Shown here: positions 36,758 through 48,121 of the stretch, piece by piece | How the letters are laid out: each line of letters opens with the position of its first letter | Position numbering within the stretch: position 1 is the stretch's first letter | Assembly: GCA_964035575.1 (NCBI GenBank) | Contig: OZ037847.1 | Location: forward strand, 124,001-188,000 | From: Rhynchopus sp. YZ270_cl-10 | Taxonomy: Eukaryota; Euglenozoa; Diplonemea; Diplonemida; Diplonemidae | Direction: 5' to 3' | DNA length: 64,000 nucleotides | Notes under the pieces: generated by a model | What the model saw: the letters and a program-made list of their open reading frames with translations, nothing else | Database searches by the model: none | What the model was told of the DNA's origin: nothing | Program-made: the position numbers and the translations under genes

Positions 36758-39741
36758 CACGGATGCTGCCAGATCTGGCCAGATTTGGGGGCCAATTTCC
36801 CAGATCTGGCTCGTTTTCCAGATGTGGAGATCTTGTTTCCAGATCTGGCCAGATCTGGCCAGATCTGGCCAGATCTGGGAATCTGGGAAATTTTTTTTTT
36901 CAAAAAAAAAAAAAAACTCCCCAGATCTGGCCAGATCTGGAAATCTGGCCAGTTTTTTTTTTCCCTCAGATTTCTGGCTATTGTCTTCCCAGGGAAAGGG
37001 ACTCTCGAATTTTTTTTTTCGCCCCTAAAAAGGGCTAATTTCGACGATTTGAGGCCATTTGAAGCAAAATTTGGCACTTTTGAGCATCTGTGGGGGTCTA
37101 AAACGTGGTTTTGCGAACCCGAAATTTCATGGTTTTTACCAAAGACAAGTCGATTTTTGAAAAATCTCGAAAAAAAAAATTTTTTTTTTCCGGGAAAATT
37201 TTGACCCCTGAGCAGGGTTTTTGTGTACCAAAAAGTGCAAAAAAACGCAAGAGTCGGGTGTTTTGACGATCTGGTACCGCCATATGCAGTACAGGGGCCC
37301 ACAATTTCGACTTTTTCTTAGCAATTTCCTTCATAATTTTTTTTTCTTCGATTTCTGGCAAAGGCAAATCTCAGGCAAAAAAAATTCACCCCTGATAGTG
37401 GGTCCTTGGGTGTCCAAAGATGCCAAAAACACAAAAATTTTGATGTTTTGACCATCTGTGGGCGCCTAAAACGCACTTCTCTGCCCAAAAAATGAAAATC
37501 GATTTTTCCTTAGCGTTTTTATAGCCGTGATTTTTGGGTATTTTTTCGCAAAGGGAAAAAAAAAAATATCAACCAAAATAGTGGGTCCTTGGGTGACCAA
37601 AAATGCAAAAAAACGTTTTTTTTTGGTGTTTTGACCCTTCAGAACCACCCAAAACGCACTTTTGTGTACCAAAACACGCATATTTCAGATTTCCTCAGCA
37701 ATTCCTTCACAAGTGCAAGGTGATTTTTGACCAAACTAATTTTGTGCACTTTTTTTGTGGTCACGTAACGCTAAAATCCTCTCCGTGATGCGAGAATTAC
37801 ATGTGAGAATGCGATAATGATTCTCGCATGCGAACGCCCAAAACCACGAAGGAGGACGCAAGCAAGGCTTCAGTGCACTTAGGTACAGGATGCGTCGTTT
37901 TCAGTTACAAAAAAGGGTACTGTGAAGCGGTTGAGGCACACACACAGACCCGTTGCAAAATGCATCTGGGACCCACGCTAGACCCCCCAAAAGCTGTAAA
38001 ACCATATATTTCCATCTCGCGACCCCAGCGGATGTGGACTGAGGTGTTTTTTTTTGGGTGTTTAGAAAGGTTTTTGTCCGATTGGAGAATTTTTTCGGTA
38101 AGTGTTGCATTTTGTCCCCACTGAGTGTGCACTCAGAAAACACTCATCAATAAAACGACCTTTCTGTTCGGTAAAAAATAGTTATTTTCTATCGTAGTAG
38201 TGGGTTTGTCGTGCAGTGATGTTCTTTGTACCTGGAGAGTGGGCCGAGTGCAAGGTATGTTTTTAACCCCCCGATTTTCTCCCTTTTCGACATGTTCGCT
38301 ATTTTTTAGCTATTTTTTTTTTTTGTCAACAAAAATGTCACTTTTACGTTTAAGGGGTACGGGGCGGCTTCTTGTTTGTTTGTTTGTTTTTTTGTTGTAG
38401 TCTCTACTTTTACATTCAATTTCTCTTAACAGGTACCCGAACCGACGACCCTTCATCATAACAGCGAAGCAGTGCCGACGGAAGAGCTGGTGCAATTATT
38501 TCAAAACCAGGTGGCGATCGTAAAAGTCGGGTTTATATACCAACTTTTCCATTAACCCACCCCATAGACCACCCTAATTATTATGAAACTCTTAGTCAGT
38601 CACTGCTATAGCCATTTAACCCAGGGAGCGTAGCTAGTGCAAGAAATTCGACTTCGGGATCCGGAAAGTCTGTCCTCTGCTTGCGGAGGACTAGGCACAA
38701 GAAAATATTGCGTTCCCCCAGAAAACTAATTTTTGTCACAGTAATTTTTGCCCAGGGCATGCTCTTGAAGCATGGCGGCTTGGTGTGAGAAGGGGCAGTG
38801 TATTGTTTTGTTCTAGATTTCAACGGTTGTTAGAACGAGTCAAGTGGATGCTTATCTAAACACTGACTTTAGTACAGACCCGAGAGATCACACATGACTT
38901 TGAGGAAAGAACAAAGCAATGCATCTGTACCCGCACGCCAGGTTGTAGTTACTTCAGAATTTTCTTAAGTTTGCATGAACGAGGAGGGGCGAATCATTCT
39001 TCGGGAACCATTAGCTGTATACCATGGAATGATTTTCTCAAAAACACCACGTGGGGGCTGAATTCAATCCCTTAAGAATTGCGAATTCAGCCTTTGTAGA
39101 AGGTACGTCTTACTTGTACTTGTACTTGTATGCCGTGTCCACCCTTCTCGACCTTACCGGTTCACATGTACGAATAATATTAGGCAGTGGTAACACCCTT
39201 CTCAATTGTGCAAACTTAAGAATTTTCTGCTGTAACTTACCAAAATCGATTTTCTTTCACCCCAAACACCCGCAACACCCCACCTGCTACTTCGGTAGCC
39301 TGTGTTGTTGGGAGTTGGTTCTCATGTTGATCCCCAGTGTTTTGCACTGCTTCTTCTGAGCCCAACGCTGTTTGGCCTGTCGACGTAATAAATACGAAGA
39401 CAGGGCGGCGGTGCCAACAATTTTCCAATGATGTAACGTTTATCTGATTGATTTATCGTTTGATATACCTTGTGTGTCCTACTTCGTAACTTGCACACAC
39501 GAGCAACGTATATTGAACGGTACTTCAAGCGATACTTCGTTATGTCATTGGGGGTACCTGGAAAAAAAAATTTTCCCAGACGTCCCAGATCTCCCAGATG
39601 TGGCCAGATCTGGCCAGATCTGGCCAGATCTGGGACGTCTGGGAAAAAATTTTTTTTCAAAAAAAAAAAAAATTTTCCCAGATCTGGCCAGATCTGGGCG
39701 GCCCAGATCTGGAGATCTGGCCAGATCTGGCAGCATCCGTG
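36758..39741. mobile_element. 2,984-bp TIR DNA element, copy 1 (non-autonomous)
   Basis: Both ends carry the same inverted repeat starting CACGGATGCTGCCAGATCTG (about 27 bp before divergence), and the element is flanked by an exact 7-bp direct repeat TTTCAGG (36751-36757 and 39742-39748). Inside the ends are clusters of the 10-bp palindrome CCAGATCTGG. The left half contains three or four degenerate copies of a 150-200-bp module (GTGGGTCCTTGGGTG, then GTTTTGACCATCTGTGG, then AAAACGCACTT). No transposase is recognisable; open frames stay below about 110 codons. It therefore looks like a non-autonomous cut-and-paste element. TSD length fits Mutator-like elements loosely, but the superfamily is undecided. 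A second, inverted copy is at 58792-61929. Confidence 0.88.
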
Positions 39742-40627
39742 TTTCAGGACTGTGTCATATGGTAATAAAGAAAGAAATTTGGAACACTCCAACCAAGGTT
39801 AGCCAGCTTTAAAGAAACAAAATCTTGAAAGTGCAAACGTGCCAAGGACCACGGCCATGCGGACTCTCTACAGTTGTGGTGGTGACTCTGAGTCACTCTA
39901 TTCACTCTGGAGAATATACGGTACAGAGTACCAGAGATCCTTGTAGCGTGTAGTGAACCCGGGAAACGAGAAAAGCTTCTAGTGGCACCGCCGTTAATGC
40001 GCCTGACACTTCGGGGGTGAGAAAAATTGGGGGATAGTAAGACCGTATCTATAAAAATGTTGGGCTGGAAAAAAGTTGAATCGTGAAAAAGTTTGGTACT
40101 TTTGGGAATTTTTGGGAATTGGGACTTTTTCCTGTCAGGAGCAAAAGTACTTGTGATTTTTTTTAAAATAGATCTCGGTCCAATATTTTTATAGATACGT
40201 AAAAAGGTGACTCGAAATACAAAGGCCCTCTCGTGACAGTGTGCCTTTTGAAAGAAAGCAAAGAACAAATTATGCCTAAACCTCTCGTCTGCCACCTAAA
40301 AAGTGACAGCACAAAAGGGCTCAGGTTTTTCAGTGCACCCACTCAACAGATACAGATAAAAACAACGAACGAGCTAAGGGGCCCACTGATGATTTTTTTA
40401 CCATAGGCTCGGCAATACTGGTAAAATCAGAGGTGGGGGAAAACACTGATGGGGTGGAAAGGAAAATAACTGATGGTTTTTTGAGGACCTCGGGACGGTT
40501 TTGGCTCTTCGGCCTCATTGAAAAACATGAAGTATGACTGCTTCACAGGGTGCGTCAACAGAAAATCGAAAGTGCAAACGCCTCTGTGGCAGACACGAAA
40601 CTCAAACCACAAATGCCCCCAACCTCA
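39742..40627. other. spacer between the 3-kb element and R4
   Basis: Begins with the right TSD copy. It contains stem-loop variants near 39826-39850, 40214-40250 and 40270-40300, and a family B motif (AGTGCAAACGCCTC) at 40571-40584, just past the R4 stop codon. No gene seen. Confidence 0.6.
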
Positions 40628-43246
40628 TCACCACAACGACATATCCGTCAACTTGAGCTTCTGCTCCGACACCATGGTGGCAAGCTCCGCATTCTGCACA
40701 TAGTCGTCGGGTATGCGCTTCTCCAGTGCCTCTGCCTCCTCCCACTTGCCTTTCTGAATGGCAACAAATATCTCGTTTTCACGAGTCTCTGGGTTCTGGG
40801 TTGCCTCCTCCAGCTGGTACATCCACTCATTCTCCGCAAGCTGCATTTGAGATGACACAATACTGACCAGGTTAGGCGCGTTCGGGCGTGGGGCCTTGGG
40901 TGAGACAACAAAGAGTGTATGCTTGAACCTGAACAGTCCGTTGCATGCATCCGAAATAGACGCGTCAGTGATAAGCGCACCATCGTACATCTTAGATATG
41001 CGCTCAAGCGCAATGCCCCACGACACACTCTGCCCGAGCGTCGAGAACCGCTTCATCGTGTCGCTCCCGAAGTGCCCCGTCAGCACACTCCCTGCCACCA
41101 CAGACGCAGAGGCAGACAGCTGCAAGGTTTCCTTCACCTGGCGGAGGACCTCCAGCCCAATAGCAGTGGCACCTTCCCTGTAGGCACCAGTGTGTCGCAC
41201 ACCATTAAAGGTGACCACCATCCTGTCGCCAGTGAAGGTCTCGGGCACACCACCTCTGCACTGTGCTGTTTCCTGCACAAGTTGTACGTACTTCTTGTGG
41301 CGCTCCTGGATCTCGGGGTCGGAGCCCGTCAGTACACGTCTGTGGAAGCCGACGAGGTTGGCCATGAGGAAGGACATGTTCTTCTTGAGAATGCGTGGCG
41401 CCAGTGCATGGTGCCTCTGGATCTGACGGTCCGAGGACACAGCAGTGCGCTGCGACATGTTCGTGGCAGAGGTGTTGTCGGTAGAGCCACCCGTCTCGTC
41501 CTTGTCGTCCGCCTCCGCATCATCAGCCCCATACTTCTCAAGTATGGTGCGCGGCAGGTACCTGCGGTACTCAATCAGGTTGTCCACAATCTGCACAAAC
41601 GACTGAATGATGTCCGACGGGTTCTCGATAGTACGGATATCTTCCAACTCCTCCAGCTTCATTAACGCAATGCTCTTCGCACAACGCATGGCAACAGCCT
41701 TCTCGGAGAAGAGCTTTGAGATCCGCATCTGGTCACGCACAACACGTATCCCAATCAATGGCCCGCCAATCAGCAGCAAGACACCCACAATTGCGACAAT
41801 CACAAAGACAACCGTTAAGTCCGTGCCCGTTTCAGACGAGAAGGGGCAGTTTGTGTTGCCAAGACCTGAGTTTGAAGTGCCGTCGGGGCAAGGTGTGCAC
41901 GAGGTGGTGGAGGCATCAGCATACGTCCCTTCGGGGCAGGGGTCACACGAAGACGCAGAATCTTCGCTGTGCGTGCCTGGGGGACAAGGAAGGCACTCCT
42001 CCGACCCCTCAACGAGGTTGGTCACGAGTGAGTACGTCCCTGCAGTGCAGTTCTGACAGTCAATGATGTACTGTGGTGGAGAGTGGCTGATCTTCAGGGT
42101 GTACCGCGTGCCGTTCCCACACTGCGCACCATGCAGAGTCAGCGAGCCGATGTCGTACATCCCGTCCACAAGGAACTGCATCTTCACAGCGAGGTAGAAA
42201 TCACTCGTACAGCCTCCAGGTCCGTCACGTGGCACAAGCGCTCCCCTGTTCCACACAGGGTAGCAGAAAGGGTCAAAGCCACCCTTCATCTCCGCAACTG
42301 TTGAATGGAAGAGGTCGACTGTTCCTTGGCCCACTTCAAATGAAGGATCGTAGTTAATAGACACACCAGCAGGGTACCCATACCACAGGTTGTGGCTTCC
42401 GCTCTTGAACGTACCTGAGTACGACCTGTTCATCAGCTCAGTGTAGATGGGTCCCCAGTTGAAGTTTGATGACGTAAGCACAGTCTCCCCAATGATCTTC
42501 CGCCCGTCCGTGTTATCAGCAATACTGTGGATCCCGTTTGCCTTTGCGTACAGTGCACCCTCCTGTGTGTCGGTGTGGTAGGCAATCACATCACATCCCA
42601 TTGCATGCAAACGACGTGCAGCCTCACGCTCCTTCACGGGATCGTTGAAGGTGTCAATCCAGATCACCACCATGTCAACTTTGTGCTCAACGTATGTGGA
42701 GTTCATGATGGCACCTGCCCCTTTCTGCATACCGAGGTAGAAGGCGTTGGCAGAACGGTACACTTCCGCAATCTTTAGGGAAGTGATATAGCCGACACGT
42801 TTTGCTGTGCTTGTACCACCTGCAACCACACCAGACACGTAACGTGAGTGATAGACACGCCCGTGTGCTGTGACAAAGTTATCCGGTCCAGAGTAAAACC
42901 CTGAGATGTGCACGACGTCTACACTTGGGTGCAGTTTCGCAAGAGCAAAGGCCTCCTCGTGGTAGATGAAGGAGCACGCCACAATCAGGTCGATGCCCTG
43001 TTCGCTCAGAGCCAGCATGCGTGTCTTTGCTTCTGCAGGGCTCAGTGCTTCGTAGATATCTGCCTTTACTGTGTCGCCACGGGACTTAAGGTATTGCGTT
43101 ATCACATCCTGTGCACGGATCCTTCCTTCGTTGTGTGTGTACGACCATCCCAGGTCAGAGATCTCGCCGCTGTAGAAGAAAGCAGCCCTGAAGACACGAG
43201 CCTCTGCAAGCACCGTGGCCAAGCAGACAAGCAGGAGACGGGTCAT
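40628..43246 (-). CDS. R4: receptor with BMP-type ectodomain and a degenerate cyclase domain only
   Basis: Intronless, 872 residues from the ATG at 43246 (signal peptide MTRLLLVCLATVLAEA); the frame is open about 120 nt further upstream but without signal-peptide character. Ectodomain, Cys-rich stalk and membrane helix (near 477-500) are close to R3. The single cyclase-like domain (about 625-790) reads MANLVGFHR at the first metal site and STLGQSVSWGIALER at the DYFGSTVNKAAR position, so the key residues are missing; the second metal Asp in TGDR is kept. A charged helical tail ends in ...KLTDMSLW. As a receptor with a dead cyclase domain it could act as a dimer partner or ligand sink for the active forms; that is inference. 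The ATG directly follows CCCCTTCCCAACA. Confidence 0.94.
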   Translation of the reverse strand: MTRLLLVCLATVLAEARVFRAAFFYSGEISDLGWSYTHNEGRIRAQDVITQYLKSRGDTVKADIYEALSPAEAKTRMLALSEQGIDLIVACSFIYHEEAFALAKLHPSVDVVHISGFYSGPDNFVTAHGRVYHSRYVSGVVAGGTSTAKRVGYITSLKIAEVYRSANAFYLGMQKGAGAIMNSTYVEHKVDMVVIWIDTFNDPVKEREAARRLHAMGCDVIAYHTDTQEGALYAKANGIHSIADNTDGRKIIGETVLTSSNFNWGPIYTELMNRSYSGTFKSGSHNLWYGYPAGVSINYDPSFEVGQGTVDLFHSTVAEMKGGFDPFCYPVWNRGALVPRDGPGGCTSDFYLAVKMQFLVDGMYDIGSLTLHGAQCGNGTRYTLKISHSPPQYIIDCQNCTAGTYSLVTNLVEGSEECLPCPPGTHSEDSASSCDPCPEGTYADASTTSCTPCPDGTSNSGLGNTNCPFSSETGTDLTVVFVIVAIVGVLLLIGGPLIGIRVVRDQMRISKLFSEKAVAMRCAKSIALMKLEELEDIRTIENPSDIIQSFVQIVDNLIEYRRYLPRTILEKYGADDAEADDKDETGGSTDNTSATNMSQRTAVSSDRQIQRHHALAPRILKKNMSFLMANLVGFHRRVLTGSDPEIQERHKKYVQLVQETAQCRGGVPETFTGDRMVVTFNGVRHTGAYREGATAIGLEVLRQVKETLQLSASASVVAGSVLTGHFGSDTMKRFSTLGQSVSWGIALERISKMYDGALITDASISDACNGLFRFKHTLFVVSPKAPRPNAPNLVSIVSSQMQLAENEWMYQLEEATQNPETRENEIFVAIQKGKWEEAEALEKRIPDDYVQNAELATMVSEQKLKLTDMSLW

Positions 43247-45140
43247 TGTTGGGAAGGGGATGAGGCGGAGCAGGACAGAAGCAGATGCGCAGCACCTCGT
43301 CAGACTAGGCAAGGCGCTACGTCGCTGCAGAACATATGTGGAAAAGTGGAAAAAAGAAACAAACAAAAAAATATGAGATTGTGGCTACGTCCTGTGTCAG
43401 AAGGATGTAGGGAGTGGAGAAGGTGGCGGGCAACACAATGACACCCCGCTTTTGTTTTTGTACTTGACAAATTTGATTATTGTGCATGAGGGGTTGGGTA
43501 CAGGTTTCCACACACAACACACAACACAGAAAGACTTCGTACATTGACTGGCTGAAGGCCCTGCTTTCTGGGGACAAATGAACTGACTGCCCTTTTTTTT
43601 GTTGACACAACATCGATGGAAATCGAGCACACCAAAGGAAATAACAGAAAGAAATGAAAGAAAAGAGAAAAAATTCTGAGGCGAACACAAGAGGGTGGCA
43701 TGGCTCATTTGCAACTTTATTCAACTTAAACTACTAAAAGAGTGCCGATGTTGTGGCTCGAATATAACAAAGGGTTGAGAAATGGGGTTTTTCATTTCTT
43801 TCTCTCTCGAATATAAGAAGGTATCTTATATGCCACTGTTACGTAGCTTTTTATCTCGAGCACTGTGTCCTAATTGCACCCCACATGGATCGGAGGGAGG
43901 GGTTTTTAGAGGAAATTAGTTGTACTTTCCAATCAAAGCACAAAGACGTTCAAAACCAATAGGAAACTGACTAGGAAAGAAACAAAAAAAACTTGTCAAC
44001 ATGCCACTCTGCGTATCTAAAAATAGAACATCATGCGCGCTGCAACGTATTCGCATTGCTTTGTAGAATATACTCCTTTGGAGAAGTGGCACTGCAAACA
44101 ACGGCTGCTTCACCTGCAACCAGAAGGCTTAGGGAAAAATTCATATCGGAGCATTGTCCCCCTTCGCCACCCCAAAATACATTTGCATCATAACATGCTC
44201 ATGAGCAAGTTGCATACCAGCATGTTACCGGGTAACATTGCATATGTACGCTCCTCCTCCTAGATTTGCGTACACTGGATACCTTGTGACATGCTTTTTG
44301 CATGAAAATCATATGTTAAAATGACACGAAAACGACACAAAAAAGCATGGTGCCGTGTAACATGTTACATGCATGACATGCTTATCATGTCCTTTTAACA
44401 TGCTATGATCATGCATCATATTCAAGGTTGCCGTGTACCTATTTTCCTTGCGAATTAAATTTTGTGCCAAGAAACGAGAGGCACATGGGCATAGTATTTT
44501 GAAAAAAGAAAACACGAAACCAATAAAAAACCTGTCCCCCCCCATGTGTAACCCCGCTGCGTGGACTAACAAGAAGCCCGCAGTAGCGGCAACAACACGG
44601 GAAGACGTTGTGGCACACACGCCCATAACGTTAGGTAACTGTTGAAGAAAAAAAACAAGAAGCAGAAGAAAAGGAAAGAACAAGCACTGCAGAAACACGG
44701 AAACCTAAATATACAAGGTGGAGTAACTGAATAGGAAGGAGCCGCGTGGCACATCGTTCTGTGTCGGTATTTCGGGACATTAGGGAGCACACTGACCACT
44801 GCCACATGTGGTTTGCTTCTCAGACCAGCAATGGAAACCCACGCTGGTCCAATTCAACAAACGAGCAAAAGGGAATGAGGGAACGAATTGGTAGATTACT
44901 GGGGCTCACCATCTTGAGCAAAGAACACAGACGTAAGGGAAAACTTGAAACCCGTAAAATTGAACGGATGTGCCTGTTCCGCACACAAAAAAAAAAAAAA
45001 AAAATAGTAACTCTGATAGGTAAGTCAAAGGAAAAAAGGGTTTTTTAGTAGATCGCACCGGATTTCTGTGGAGTGTAGGGATAAATCAATTTTTTTTCTG
45101 TGAAGTTGTGTCGCTCTCGCCAAAAATTCGGGCACACTGG
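43247..45140. other. spacer with a CATG-rich patch and a perfect palindrome
   Basis: No gene is supported. A patch at about 44180-44420 is dense in ACATG/CATGT motifs and holds the palindrome ATGTTACCGGGTAACAT (44222-44238). A stem-loop in the opposite orientation to the rest of the family (TGTGCC...CGAGAGGCACA) lies near 44462-44484. Flanking DNA is A-rich. Confidence 0.55.
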
Positions 45141-45285
45141 AGGTACCCTAACTGTTCGGTCCAATTCGGTGTAATTCGGTCCATTTCGTTTTTTTTTTTT
45201 TTCGCAAAGGGAAATTTCCCCTTGTACCAGAAAAACCGAAAAAAACGAAATGAAAACCGAAAAAAACCGAAATGTTAGGGTACCT
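45141..45285. mobile_element. 145-bp MITE-like element
   Basis: Starts AGGTACCCTAAC and ends with its reverse complement GTTAGGGTACCT. The interior carries inverted CGAAATGGACCGAATT-like and CGAAATGAAAACCG-like repeats, so the whole unit can fold back. No coding capacity. The same GGGTACC(CTAA) motif occurs singly near 48181, 49153 and 56215, suggesting other degraded copies. No target-site duplication is clear. Confidence 0.6.
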
Positions 45286-46295
45286 TTTTTGGTCGATTTC
45301 GTTTTTTTTCCAAAGGGGGGACCCTTTGGTCGCCGAAATTCCCCAGCCAAATTTGGTCGCAAAATCGGCCGATTTTTCAAAAATCTCAAAAAAAAAAAAA
45401 AAAGGGAGATAGTCAGACTCAGAGCTCGCGCTAAAGTCCATCCCTCATCCCGGGATTTTTGGGGGTTTTGGTAGGAACGTTTTTTTTTTGCAGTACGGGG
45501 ATTTCATTAAGAAACCAGAAGTTCTAATATTGTTGAGTCAGACCACCACATAGTGGACTTGCATATACATGTGACCCCGCCGTGGAACGCAATTGGCTCG
45601 GAAAGTCAAAAGAAAGAGGAGAAAAAAAAAAAAAGAGAAAAAAAAAAAAAGTTGGTTACCGTGCGCCTGCGGCGCTGCCTGTTCCCTTCCAGTTTCTACA
45701 GGCAAACACTTGCCCCCTTTACCTTACACTGACGGGTTTTGACCAAAACCAAGAACTTGTCCATTTCGGCAAATTGACCCCACCACAGAACGGACGGATT
45801 CCGGAAATGCAAATGCCGGTGTTTTCGCGCATTTTCATGTTTCAAGACGTCAGGATCAGGGAGAGAAAATCTGGTTGTGGGATTTACCTTGGCCCTCTTT
45901 ACCCACATGGATTTTGACCAAAACCAAAAAATTGGCCATTTCGGCAAAGTGACCCCACCACAGCGCGGACGGATTCCGGAAATTCCAATCGCGGTATGTA
46001 TTGGGGCTGAAAACCCACTGATTTTCAGGAGAAAAATTGCTTCCAAATCTCGGAATTTTCCGAATTTTCCTGAAAATGACCCTTGTTTACGAGTATGGGT
46101 TCATATTTTGCGAAAATTTAAGTCACTAAAATTTTGTCCATTTTCCCGTATATACCCCACCACAAGCCGGGATTGGCCCGGAAATGCCACAAAACGGGGT
46201 TTCCGGGCCTCCCCAGCTAACCTTTTCAAGGAACGTTTTTCCGTACCCGAAATCCATTTTTTCCCCATTTTTTCCCATAATTAGCGCGACCACTG
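45286..46295. repeat. degenerate repeat tract with GACCCCACCACAG units
   Basis: Three related units of about 75 bp lie at 45735-45812, 45912-45986 and, more weakly, 46120-46185. They share CCATTTCGGCAAA-TGACCCCACCACAG and GGACGGATTCCGGAAAT. A fourth, more diverged copy is at 56370-56425. No gene seen; the origin is probably an old transposable element. Confidence 0.55.
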
Positions 46296-48121
46296 GTCAG
46301 ACTTACCCTACCCTATTTTGAAAAAGTTCAGACTTGCCCTATGAAAAAGTTCAGACTTGCCCTAAAAGTGTTTTTAGGGCAAGTCTGAACTTATTTTTAG
46401 GGCAAACACTTTTTTTAGGGCAAGTCTGAACTTTTTTAGGGCAAGTCTGAACTTATTTTAGGGCAACAAGTCAGGCCACTTTGGCTGGGGCACTCTTGGG
46501 GCCCCATGGTATGGTGGTATGACTTGTTTTATTGCCCTAAAATGCCTAACCGAGCCGGAGCCCAAAAATTGATGCCAGAAACCACCAGCCACCCGGAAAG
46601 GGTGAACAGGCAGTCCACGTTGGGCCAGAACCGGTTACAAAGGAAGCCGTGTTCTGGGGCAACGTGGGGCGCAAAGTTTTACAATTTTCATGCACGGGTG
46701 CTCCACAAATTACCAAGTATTCCTTCTTTGTTGAATTGAGAGAGAGTCAGTGTTTAGCTACCACGCGGGTTTGCTTAGAATCCTTCGAGGCCGGCACAAT
46801 TTTATTTATGTGGTCGGTTAAGACATGCCTATTGAAGAACAACGAGGTCATCGTTGAAAGGAGCGAACTCCCCTTCCCACAACATCTCTCACATTTCAAC
46901 TCAGAATTCATACTTGGTTATTTGCTTTGTCCATACGCAATCAAATTGTCGTGCTTTCAAGAGCATGCCTGGCCAAAATGCAACAACGTGGAAAAATTGT
47001 TGTTGTTCCAAAAGGCAACAAGACCACCCACAACAAGGGGTTGAATTGTGCACTGTCCGGGGGAGCGCAAAGTTTTTTCCCTGTACACAGTGGACACATC
47101 TTTATCACTTTGTTCCCACGGGGACACATTTGGATACTGCACGCATGCAGAAGTGCCAAACATGTCCGCACGTGGAGTGGAGTGTCCATCATGTTTTCCT
47201 GGTTTCCAAAAAGCAGTTTTCTTGCACTTACTATTTGCCCCGGTGTCTGGCAATAGAAGTGGCTAACATTGTAATGAGTAGCATATACATACCGTTGATC
47301 CAAATGAGTAAGGCGACCAACAAGTCCTCTGGACTTTTTTGTTGTGACGACAATCGCGGAGTAATCCCGGAGAATTACATCCTCGTATAAAAAGTTAAAG
47401 GTAGAGGTGGGGAAACTGTAGCTATAGAAATAGTTGTTGCAGTAGTGCAGACACCCGAGGGTGCACCACTATGCTTTTCTTTGGTTGTATCGACAATTTT
47501 ACGTACATGATGTAGGACCTGTACAATGTCGCCCAAAGGCTTTGTACTTACTGCAGTAATCGGTATTTTTTTTTTGTTACTACTACGTCGTGTTCTATGA
47601 GGAGTCGCGTTTGGGTGCGGAAGTCTTTTTTCTGGTCTCTGTTCTGTACGGGTCTCGGATCGTGGTGCGGTACTGCGGTGCGGTACCTGAGAGTTTTTTA
47701 GAGTGATGATAAAGGTCAGAGGGTTTTCCCCTCCCATTTGTGTCATTATTTAATTTTGCTCGGAAAGTGGGGTGTCCTGGACACGAGGAAATTCAGTTGC
47801 ATGGAAAAAAAGCTCCATACCATAGGTTGCTCATTTCACTACCAGGACTCGTCGCGAATAGCCCATACGTGCCCTAAACAGAAACGCAAAAACGACGACC
47901 GCCGGGCTCTGTAACCCAAGAGCCCCCAGCTTGCCCAATAAATAAGTGCAGGGTTGCCCTAAAAAAGTTCAGACTTGCCCTAAAAAAAGTGTTTGCCCTA
48001 AAAATAAGTTCAGACTTGCCCGAAATAAGTTCAGACTTGCCCTAAAAACACTTTTAGGGCAAGTCTGAACTTATTTCGGGCAAGTCTGAACTTTTTCAAA
48101 ATAGGGTAGGGTAAATCTGAC
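46296..48121. mobile_element. 1.8-kb TIR DNA element with palindromic subterminal repeats
   Basis: Left end GTCAGACTTACCCTACCCTA and the reverse complement of the right end match over about 44 bp with a single obvious mismatch. Both ends then carry several inverted copies of TTCAGACTTGCCCTAAAA, making strong fold-back arms. The 1.6-kb core has only short frames (131 codons at 46649-47044 is the longest) with no family I can name, so the element looks dead or non-autonomous. No target-site duplication is evident. Confidence 0.75.

Noticed and set aside
39051-39359. 102-codon frame conserved in both copies of the 3-kb element
   Set aside because: Identity follows from recent duplication of the element, not selection; composition is unremarkable and no family is recognised.
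46649-47390. 131- and 178-codon frames in the 1.8-kb TIR element as a transposase gene
   Set aside because: Overlapping frames, no recognisable catalytic motif, and no codon bias like the genes; at most a decayed remnant.
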